From positions 28,654-52,864 of the forward strand of contig DCGK01000046.1 in assembly GCA_002315235.1 (NCBI GenBank): DNA of 24,211 bases, read 5' to 3'. A program made the translations under genes and the position numbers. Source of the DNA: Ruminococcus sp. UBA1780. GTDB lineage: Bacteria > Bacillota > Clostridia > Oscillospirales > Ruminococcaceae. The first letter of the stretch is position 1, and every line of letters starts with the position of its first letter. This document shows positions 8,114 through 15,213 of this stretch, in pieces. The notes beneath the pieces were generated by a model. That model was not told the origin of the DNA. It did no database searches and worked only from the letters and a program-made list of their open reading frames with translations.

Positions 8114-9109
8114 ATGGAGATTTTTTACTGTCCCGGATGTGAGGGGAAGCCGTATACAGACAGTATGAAAATGGGGACCAGATGTCCTGTTTGCGGATCA
8201 GAGCTTAAGTATGCAGATGTTACAGAGCAGAGTCTTGCAGGCAGACCGAAGCTTGAAGCCAGGGGAAGAAAAAAGGCTTCGGCAAAGTCTGAAACAAGAA
8301 ACCCGGATGCTGCTGTATCAGAAAAATACAAAAAGCAGAGAATGATTTGCGGTACTGTTGAAAATATCAGGCCTCATACAGGTGCACAGCGTGGACTTTT
8401 CACAAAGATCCGGCATTATATCATGTATGGCCAGAGTTTCAGCGACACTCTTTATTCATTTGATATTCGTCCGCGTGATGATGAAACCGGAAATGACCGT
8501 GTGTGTGTTCATATTTACGGAGACTATACGGGAGACGGTGCGACAATCTGCAGCGGGTTTACTCATGCAGTCACGGGAAGAATGGCTCTGAAAAATTTTT
8601 CAGAGGATGATAATGATATATTTTTTGCACGGCGGATACGCAATGACAATACACGTATAAGATTTGCATCTTCGCCTGATGCTTTTATGATAACGGTTTT
8701 TGTACTGTATTTTCTTTATTCTGTTGTGATGTATTTCAGGGAACCTGCTTTGTCAGGAACACTTCTTGATTCAATAAGACAGATACTGACTGATTTTATT
8801 CCTTCTGCAACTGCAGCTGCGAGTATGTTCAGTATAGCATTTGTTTTTGTTTCAGTACTTGTTTATGCAAACAGGCTCAGAACACACATAGGATATAATT
8901 TCAATTCTGTCGCATGCATTTCGCTGATGATGACAGTGTTGTTTTTTATGAAGCACAAGCTAAGTTCATTCGCCGGATTAACAGTATCAGAATCCTTTTC
9001 TGATGTTTTTGCGCTTCTGGTTACTTCATCACTCAACATCCTTATCGCTTGTGTTATCGTCTATATTGTATGGAAATTCATACACATAATCATGCGTATA
9101 AGGGGATAG
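8114..9109 (+). CDS. zinc-ribbon four-TM membrane protein
   Basis: A 331-aa protein of no family I recognise. Residues 5-32 form a zinc ribbon (YCPGC and RCPVCGSEL, two CxxC pairs). A basic linker (about 48-80) leads to a cytoplasmic region (about 85-185) with beta-strand character. Four hydrophobic segments follow at about 190-208, 237-253, 264-279 and 298-323, then a short basic tail. ATG 8114 is chosen because GGAGGG sits four bases upstream; the in-frame GTG at 8081 has no ribosome site. It ends six bases before the Hsp70 start. It could anchor the downstream soluble proteins to the membrane, but that is inference. Confidence 0.78.
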   Translation: MEIFYCPGCEGKPYTDSMKMGTRCPVCGSELKYADVTEQSLAGRPKLEARGRKKASAKSETRNPDAAVSEKYKKQRMICGTVENIRPHTGAQRGLFTKIRHYIMYGQSFSDTLYSFDIRPRDDETGNDRVCVHIYGDYTGDGATICSGFTHAVTGRMALKNFSEDDNDIFFARRIRNDNTRIRFASSPDAFMITVFVLYFLYSVVMYFREPALSGTLLDSIRQILTDFIPSATAAASMFSIAFVFVSVLVYANRLRTHIGYNFNSVACISLMMTVLFFMKHKLSSFAGLTVSESFSDVFALLVTSSLNILIACVIVYIVWKFIHIIMRIRG

Positions 9110-9114
9110 GGGCT

Positions 9115-10626
9115 ATGAACGTAGGTATTGACCTCGGCACCACCAACACGGTTGCCGGATGGATGAACATATTTGGAAATATTGAATTTCTTGAGTTCGA
9201 TGACGGAAGGACTTATCTTCCGTCATGCGTTTTTTTTGACAGAGGAAATGTAATAGTCGGAAGTAAGGCAGCTGAAAAGGCAGCTGAAAATCCGGCTGCT
9301 TTTGTTTCTGAGTCAAAGGTATATATGGATGACAGAAAAAAATTCTGGGAAGCTGACGGAAAAAGATACAGGGCTGAGGATATTGCCTTTGAAATTCTCA
9401 GGAAAGTCAGAATGACTCTGTCTGAAAAATTCCCGGAAGAAAAATCATTTAATGCGGTTGTGACTGTTCCTGCAAAATTCGGCGAGGACCAGATACGCCG
9501 TACTGCGTCTGCACTTAAGCGTGCGGGAATAGGACTTATCGAAATAATCAAAGAGCCGGTTGCGGCTGTTCTTGCATTTAATGATGACAGTTTCAGACCA
9601 GGAGACTCCGTTTATGTCATAGACTTCGGCGGAGGAACGGTTGATGCTGCCCTTGTTGAGCTTACAGGAACAGGCGGAGTAACCGGCTTTAATGTTATTG
9701 CGGCTGACGGAAACAGGCACCTGGGAGGAAAGAACCTTGACGAAGTAATAACAGGTATTCTTCTTGAACAGTTCAGGGAATGCTCCGGTCAGAATCTCCT
9801 TGATGAGAACACTACCTGGGGATCTGCCAGAAAGAAAACAAGAAGAATAATTACAGATGCAGCGCAGGAGCTTAAGAAAAGGCTGTTTGGCTGCAGTCGT
9901 GAAAAAGCCTGTGCGGAGCTGGGAAGTGTATGTGAGATATGCGGGAAAAAGGACAGCTGCTGCAGCGGTGAATGCTTTACTGCAGAGATTTCATTTGATG
10001 AATATCTTTCAGAGGCGGATGAGATTTATGAAAAGCTGAAAGAGCTTATAATGTCTGAGCAGGTCATGGATAAAAGGCCTGAACACGTTATTTTTGTGGG
10101 AGGAATGAGTGCTGACCCGTATCTCAGACAGTTTATCGCATCAACCTTTGATGGCAGCAGTGTTATATTTGCAGGTGACGTGTGCAGAGGGGACAGTTAT
10201 CTCAGCGTAATTGCAAGAGGCGCTGCCATTAAAGCCTGCGATGAAAATATTCACATAGTAAACAAGCTGCTGAATTCCCTGGGACTGATCTGCAGAGGGA
10301 AAAACGGAATGTATATGGACCCGGTCATTTCAGCGGGAACAGACATAGATACTGATTTTGAAGAAAGACATGTATATACAAACAACGGCAGATTTGAAAC
10401 GGAAATGAGATTTGAGGTTTATGAGTATAACGGAGATCCTGAGGACTTTGATAACCTTGAGTACAGAAAAATCGGTGAGTTTGTATTTAACGATATAAAT
10501 CCTGCGGACACAGGAAAGCAGAAGATAGAAGCTGTTTTCAGATTTGACGAAAAGGGCGTGCTTACTGTCTGTGCTGAGGATCTGAACGATCATAACAGAA
10601 GTGTGGAAGTAAGCTTTGAGATATAG
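9115..10626 (+). CDS. Hsp70/DnaK-like chaperone with Cys-rich insert, no lid
   Basis: A 503-aa Hsp70-family ATPase. The nucleotide-binding domain has phosphate-1 loop GIDLGTTNT (residues 4-12), KEPVAAVLAF (146-155), phosphate-2 loop DFGGGTVD (170-177) and adenosine motif VGGMS (328-332). A beta-sandwich substrate-binding domain follows (about 375-503: NSLGL, then FEVYEYNGD, IGEF and a final DEKGVLTVCAEDLND strand). The helical lid of true DnaK, about 130 residues, is missing. Subdomain IIB carries an insert with eight cysteines between 260 and 287 (C260, C266, C273, C276, C282, C283, C287 and neighbours), probably a zinc-binding loop. Start ATG 9115 follows AGGGGATAGGGG. No DnaJ or GrpE gene is beside it, so this is a specialised paralogue, not the housekeeping chaperone. 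Confidence 0.9.
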   Translation: MNVGIDLGTTNTVAGWMNIFGNIEFLEFDDGRTYLPSCVFFDRGNVIVGSKAAEKAAENPAAFVSESKVYMDDRKKFWEADGKRYRAEDIAFEILRKVRMTLSEKFPEEKSFNAVVTVPAKFGEDQIRRTASALKRAGIGLIEIIKEPVAAVLAFNDDSFRPGDSVYVIDFGGGTVDAALVELTGTGGVTGFNVIAADGNRHLGGKNLDEVITGILLEQFRECSGQNLLDENTTWGSARKKTRRIITDAAQELKKRLFGCSREKACAELGSVCEICGKKDSCCSGECFTAEISFDEYLSEADEIYEKLKELIMSEQVMDKRPEHVIFVGGMSADPYLRQFIASTFDGSSVIFAGDVCRGDSYLSVIARGAAIKACDENIHIVNKLLNSLGLICRGKNGMYMDPVISAGTDIDTDFEERHVYTNNGRFETEMRFEVYEYNGDPEDFDNLEYRKIGEFVFNDINPADTGKQKIEAVFRFDEKGVLTVCAEDLNDHNRSVEVSFEI

Positions 10627-10634
10627 GTGGACAT

Positions 10635-11498
10635 ATGATAAAGGAAATTGCGGAAAAAATAAAAAGCGGAGAAGTTCCTGTTCAGTACAGGGATCCGCAG
10701 GAGTTCATGTTCGGTGAAAGCCGTACTGCTGAATCAGACGTTTATTCCTTCGGAATGTATATTTTCGGACAGATATCCGGACAGGACTATTTTAAATATG
10801 CCGGAATACCTGAAGATGAATGCTTTATGATGGCAGACCCTGATTCTGAAAAATCCGTTATAGATGAAAAATTTATTCCGGAAAACTTCGGATACCTGGC
10901 TGAGCTTCTGAAGAGAATGACTGTTTACAGAAAAGAACTGCGTATATCATCCGGCGAAGCTCTGAGGATGCTTGAGAAATTTGCGGAAACTGAAATGAAT
11001 GAAACTGAACCTGCGGATACGGCTGAGGAAAAAAGTTCAGCTGAAGAATATTCTCAGGAGAAACCGGAAGCCGTTCCGGAATCTGAAATCGCAGATGCCT
11101 GTCATGAAGCGACTTCAGTATATGCAGAAAAATATACGGTAAAGCAGGATTATGACTACGGAATAATACTCAACAACAGGCGTTCGGGACGTATTGAATT
11201 CAGGCCGCTTCTTTTTCACGACGGAAGAACGGAGGCCTATACTGTGCCGGTTGAAAAGCAGGGGAAATTTGTGATTGCCGTATCGGAAAGGCACAGGGAT
11301 TATGCACATATTTCAAATCCGTCGAGCGTGTACGGTGACAGTATTCTTCCGGTAGGACTCTGCTCTGCAGAAAATGTGAATTCCGCCAGACTGAGTATTT
11401 CTGCAGAAAATGAGTCCGGGGTTCTTAAAATTAATTTTGATGAAATTTCGGTTGCAGGAGAAAAAACAGGAAAGAGATATGATGTGAAACGGGGTTGA
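10635..11498 (+). CDS. kinase C-lobe-like pseudokinase fragment protein
   Basis: A 287-aa protein. Residues 18-113 read like the lower half of a Hanks-type Ser/Thr kinase: a degenerate activation-segment end (YRDPQEF, 18-24, in the place of APE), SDVYSFGMYIFG (34-45) for subdomain IX with Asp35, an amphipathic helix region, and RISSGEALRML (103-113) for subdomain XI with its Arg103. The N-lobe, glycine loop, catalytic HRD and DFG are all absent, so it cannot be a kinase. An acidic Glu/Ala/Ser linker (about 115-160) leads to a beta-rich C-terminal domain (about 165-280). It lies eight bases after the Hsp70 gene, with AGGTGG five bases before the ATG. It is probably an adaptor that binds the Hsp70 or the coiled-coil proteins. 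Family unknown to me. Confidence 0.72.
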   Translation: MIKEIAEKIKSGEVPVQYRDPQEFMFGESRTAESDVYSFGMYIFGQISGQDYFKYAGIPEDECFMMADPDSEKSVIDEKFIPENFGYLAELLKRMTVYRKELRISSGEALRMLEKFAETEMNETEPADTAEEKSSAEEYSQEKPEAVPESEIADACHEATSVYAEKYTVKQDYDYGIILNNRRSGRIEFRPLLFHDGRTEAYTVPVEKQGKFVIAVSERHRDYAHISNPSSVYGDSILPVGLCSAENVNSARLSISAENESGVLKINFDEISVAGEKTGKRYDVKRG

Positions 11499-11503
11499 GG
11501 AAA

Positions 11504-12346
11504 ATGCTTACAGACTACGAGAGTATAGTAATTATAGAGGGAGAAGCAGCAGAAAAAATTATTTCAGGAGAAGTGACAGCTGAGGTTGTTCAGAAATCTG
11601 CCGCATCAGGATTTACAGAAAACAGCTTTGTAAGGAACTGTGCTGTTATTTCATGTATCAGCCCTTCTGTAAATGATGAAGGGAAAAAGGTCAAGATTTC
11701 GGTTATGTACAGGGATGCGGCATCACTCAGGTTTGAATATGCTGCAGTATTGTTCAGCGCACCTTTGAGCGGACGTTTTGAGGTAAGATGTCAGAATGAA
11801 ACACTGGGCGCAGAGGAACTTATCTGTAACGGAGTAAAGGTGTTTCCGGCAGCCGGGGAAGGAAAACTCAGACTTGAATTTTCTGAGCCGGAAGACGGTA
11901 CAGCTGATGAGCTCCGTCAGGCTGTCAGCGGGATAAATGAGGAAAACGAAATCCAGGCTGAAAAACTCAGGGAGCTTGAACAGCAGCTTACCGATGCAGA
12001 CGAAAGAAATCATGCACTTGAATCACAGAGAAATCTTGTTTCAGAGAAAATTCAGAAATTAACCGAAGAAAATGAAACAATGTGCAGAGATATGGACGAG
12101 CTTGAAAGACTTGAACAGAAAAATGCAGTGCTCTCCAGGAATATTGAGGACATCGGATTTAATTCAGAAAAGGTTCAGAATCTGAAAAATCAGCTTGGAG
12201 TATACAGTGATATCCTTGAATACTACAGATGCGAGGACGGATACATCACTGTAAAGGAGAAGCTTGAAAAAATAGCTTCAGAGATTCAGAATGCTGAGAA
12301 TATTATTTCAGAGCTTGCACAGAAGCGTGCGGGAGAGCTGCAGTGA
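11504..12346 (+). CDS. beta-domain plus coiled-coil protein
   Basis: A 280-aa protein of unknown family. Residues about 1-130 form a strand-rich globular domain similar in make-up to the C-terminal domain of the preceding protein. Residues about 135-205 are a long heptad-like coiled coil rich in Glu, Leu, Gln and Lys, followed by a short globular piece (GVYSDILEYYRCEDGYITV) and a further helix. ATG 11504 is favoured, with GGGG nine bases upstream; a TTG at 11495, overlapping the previous stop, is possible and would add three residues. Its stop overlaps the next start. It probably is a structural or adaptor part of the operon's complex. Confidence 0.7.
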   Translation: MLTDYESIVIIEGEAAEKIISGEVTAEVVQKSAASGFTENSFVRNCAVISCISPSVNDEGKKVKISVMYRDAASLRFEYAAVLFSAPLSGRFEVRCQNETLGAEELICNGVKVFPAAGEGKLRLEFSEPEDGTADELRQAVSGINEENEIQAEKLRELEQQLTDADERNHALESQRNLVSEKIQKLTEENETMCRDMDELERLEQKNAVLSRNIEDIGFNSEKVQNLKNQLGVYSDILEYYRCEDGYITVKEKLEKIASEIQNAENIISELAQKRAGELQ

Positions 12347-13776
12347 GTGCTCAGACTGTACTGCTTAACAGAAAACTTGAAAAGATGCGTGCACAGTATC
12401 GTGACAATGTGGTTTCCATGGAATCAATGAGAAGCGACTATGAAAAATCACTGTCGGAAAGACTTTCTGCTATGCAGCAGGAGATGAAGGAAAAGCTTTC
12501 GGAGCATGATGAGCAGCTGAGAACCGAACTGGAAAATGAGCTTGAAAAGTATTCGGCAGATCTCAGCGCAGAATTAAACAGAAGGATAGATGAAATAAAT
12601 TCTGAGTATGCAAGGCTTAAGGCTGAAAATGATGAGATGCGTGCTCAGATGAAAAAAACTGAAAAGGAACTCAGTGATGAGCTTGCGGGAATGTCAGGCA
12701 GGCTCAGCTCCCGTGAGGAAAATATGAAAAGGGAAGCTCAGTGCCGGATGGAAAAGGTCTATGATGAATTTCAGAAATTCTCGGACAGATATCCTCATGA
12801 GTCGTTTGAACCGAATGCCGCTGATGCACTTCTTATGCAGATGGAGTCAGTAAAGGTTGATTTCAGTTCAGGCTTCTATGAGGCGTGCATGGCAAGCTCA
12901 TCAGGAATCGGATTTCAGATAGCCATGATTGAGGACCGTGTCAGAAAGAGCATGGAGCAGTGGGTAAGGTATTTCGACCAGCTTGAGTCGTATACCGGGC
13001 TTGTAAATGAATTTATAGCTTCTGATGATTTTACTGTGATAAAAAACGAAAGGTTTGAGAAGGCCCTGTTACAGGAGTCATCACGTGAGGCGGATACCTT
13101 TGATTTCTGGTCTGATGGTCAGTATTCAGCAGCACTTGAGGATGTTCACAGGCATGCTGAATTTACTGCACAGATAAGAAATTCCGGAGGAAAAACACGT
13201 GAGGAAAAGATAACATCATTTCTGAAAAATCAGAAAAAAAACGGTACAGTTATAACCTTTGAGGAGCTTGCTGCAAGGATTGATGAGGTAACTGAGCTTC
13301 ATAAAAAAATCTGTACCATGAGGGTGAATATCCATACAGGATTTACAGCTTCGTTTGAAAGGGCTGCTGACCTCTCAAAAAAGATTATTTCACTGATTGA
13401 AGGAGACAGATGCGGTGAAATAATTTCAAAGGGGTTCCGTGACAGCGACATCAGAAAGGAATATGTTATTGAAGCATCTGAACCGGGCAGGAAAATAACA
13501 GTTGAGATTTTTCCTGTATGTCCTGACAGAATGACAGTAGTGAATTCGATAGGCATTTATTTTGAACACAACGGTTCGGGAACTGTTGAAAATCTGAAGA
13601 AAACAGAGGAAAATTTTCTGAATGCACTTAAGCGGATTTCAGGAGATGCTGCTGTGATATCTGAAAGCAACTGTAGTGCTGATTTTTCAGCACCGGAAAA
13701 GGCGATGGAAAATATAAAAAACAGGGCGAATGAGAAAAGACGAAAGGAACTTTCACTCAGAAGGAGGGTAAGGTAA
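12343..13776 (+). CDS. coiled-coil protein with C-terminal alpha/beta domain
   Basis: A 477-aa protein. Residues about 1-140 are a long charged coiled coil; 145-330 are mostly helical; 335-450 form an alpha/beta domain with strands around KEYVIEASEPGRKITVEIFP. The tail is highly basic (NEKRRKELSLRRRVR). It starts with GTG at 12343, sharing four bases (GTGA) with the upstream stop, and GGGAGAG lies before it, so translation is coupled. I recognise no named family. The C-terminal domain resembles that of the next protein in strand order and spacing, suggesting the two are distant paralogues that pair with each other. Confidence 0.7.
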   Translation: MSAQTVLLNRKLEKMRAQYRDNVVSMESMRSDYEKSLSERLSAMQQEMKEKLSEHDEQLRTELENELEKYSADLSAELNRRIDEINSEYARLKAENDEMRAQMKKTEKELSDELAGMSGRLSSREENMKREAQCRMEKVYDEFQKFSDRYPHESFEPNAADALLMQMESVKVDFSSGFYEACMASSSGIGFQIAMIEDRVRKSMEQWVRYFDQLESYTGLVNEFIASDDFTVIKNERFEKALLQESSREADTFDFWSDGQYSAALEDVHRHAEFTAQIRNSGGKTREEKITSFLKNQKKNGTVITFEELAARIDEVTELHKKICTMRVNIHTGFTASFERAADLSKKIISLIEGDRCGEIISKGFRDSDIRKEYVIEASEPGRKITVEIFPVCPDRMTVVNSIGIYFEHNGSGTVENLKKTEENFLNALKRISGDAAVISESNCSADFSAPEKAMENIKNRANEKRRKELSLRRRVR

Positions 13777-15207
13777 ATGAGCGGTATCAGCAGAGGATCA
13801 ATATTTTTTACTCCTGTGGTTATGGCACTTTCAGTGATGAATACAGCTGAGAATATTGCAAAGGTATGCGGAAGGGTTGCTTTTGCAGGAGTAATTGCAG
13901 TACATAAATACAATAAAAGTCAGGAAGAGAAAAAGGAAAAGAAGCTCAGTGATGATATGCAGAAGCTGGATGACGAGGTAAATGCATGCATGGCTGTGCA
14001 GCGTGAGGAACTTTATCAGAGCGTTGAAAAAATGCTTAAGGGTATTTCTGAAACCCATAAAATTGCCGCTGATGATATAGATGCTTCAGACGGTGAGGCT
14101 TTCAGAAAGCTTCTGCGCGATACAGGGAAAAATACGCTCGACAGTATTGACCGTATTCACGGACAGTTTCAGAAAAAGTATACTGAGGCTGTAAACAGGA
14201 GCAATTCACAGATTTCAACTGCACTGACAAGGCTTAAGGAAAATATCCTTTCTGAGATTTCTGAGATTGAGGCTGATATCGCAGAAAGGGACAGGCGTGC
14301 ACTTGAAAGGGCGTCGGGACTTCTTGAGGATGCAAAGTCACTTGCAGGGGCATTCTCGTCTGAAGCCGGTGACAAATATATTGCAGAAGCTGAAAGTGAT
14401 ATCGGAAAGGGTAACTTTCAGTCGGCTGTCAGCCTTGCTTCCATGGCTGTAACTCAGATTTACATGGATATGTACAAGTCTGATGCCGAGGAAAAGGAAA
14501 GAGAATTCTACAGAAGCAGTCTTGTGTATCTCAGCGCACAGATAAAGGAACTTCTTGACTCCTTCAGGTCAGTTGAGTTTAAAACAGAAGCTGATTCTGA
14601 CAGAATAATGACCGGTGACCTGACTCAGTTTATGAAATGTCAGTATGCGGATTTCTGCAGGATTTCTGAAGAAACGGACAAATATATTGAAAATATGTCA
14701 GACAGGGCTTCTTCATCCGAGCTTCGCCGTAAGACAGAGGAGCTGAGTGAGCTTGTTTCTGTAATATATGAAGAATCAGCGGATGCGTTTTATTTTATGA
14801 ACTACAGCCTTAACAGGGTTGAGGTGGAAAAATCAATTTACGGAATTCTGAAGGAAAAGGGTTTCACGCTGACCGATACAAAGTATACTGACGGTGATCC
14901 TTCAAAAGCAGGCGAGAGAAAATATTCATGCGCACTTACAGGCGAAGAGCTGACAATTTCTCTTATTCCGTATTCAGATGAAAATGATGAACTGAAAACT
15001 GAACTGGTTCTTCTGAGTAACAAAAGTTCGGAGGAAAGCCGTGAACAGTACAGAAAGGATATTACTGAACGGCTGAAAAAAAGCTCTGCCGGCATAGAAG
15101 GTATTAATCTTAAATGCAGTGAGGAATCACGCAACAGGGATGCGGAGGAAATGGGAAAACAGTCCGTTATAGAAAATCCTCAGCCGGTACGAAAAGTACA
15201 GAGGTGA
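13777..15207 (+). CDS. coiled-coil protein, probable paralogue of the preceding one
   Basis: A 476-aa protein. The N-terminus has moderately hydrophobic helices (about 9-45, e.g. FFTPVVMALSVMNTA) that could touch the membrane. Residues about 48-340 are mostly long helices with coiled-coil character, including AGDKYIAEAESDIGKGNFQS in a TPR-like helical pair. Residues about 350-455 form an alpha/beta domain (RKYSCALTGEELTISLIPY) similar in layout to the end of the previous protein. Strong GAAGGAGGG precedes the ATG, which directly abuts the upstream stop. Function unknown; it is placed between the coiled-coil partner and the AAA+ gene, as expected of a complex subunit. Confidence 0.7.
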   Translation: MSGISRGSIFFTPVVMALSVMNTAENIAKVCGRVAFAGVIAVHKYNKSQEEKKEKKLSDDMQKLDDEVNACMAVQREELYQSVEKMLKGISETHKIAADDIDASDGEAFRKLLRDTGKNTLDSIDRIHGQFQKKYTEAVNRSNSQISTALTRLKENILSEISEIEADIAERDRRALERASGLLEDAKSLAGAFSSEAGDKYIAEAESDIGKGNFQSAVSLASMAVTQIYMDMYKSDAEEKEREFYRSSLVYLSAQIKELLDSFRSVEFKTEADSDRIMTGDLTQFMKCQYADFCRISEETDKYIENMSDRASSSELRRKTEELSELVSVIYEESADAFYFMNYSLNRVEVEKSIYGILKEKGFTLTDTKYTDGDPSKAGERKYSCALTGEELTISLIPYSDENDELKTELVLLSNKSSEESREQYRKDITERLKKSSAGIEGINLKCSEESRNRDAEEMGKQSVIENPQPVRKVQR

Positions 15208-15213
15208 TGTGCT

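Noticed and set aside
9049..9114. Upstream in-frame start for the Hsp70 gene.
   Set aside because: It would overlap the membrane protein gene by 60 bases and add residues before the invariant N-terminal GIDLGTTNT; ATG 9115 has a good ribosome site.
10635..11498. Active protein kinase.
   Set aside because: No glycine loop, catalytic lysine, HRD or DFG is present anywhere in the protein.
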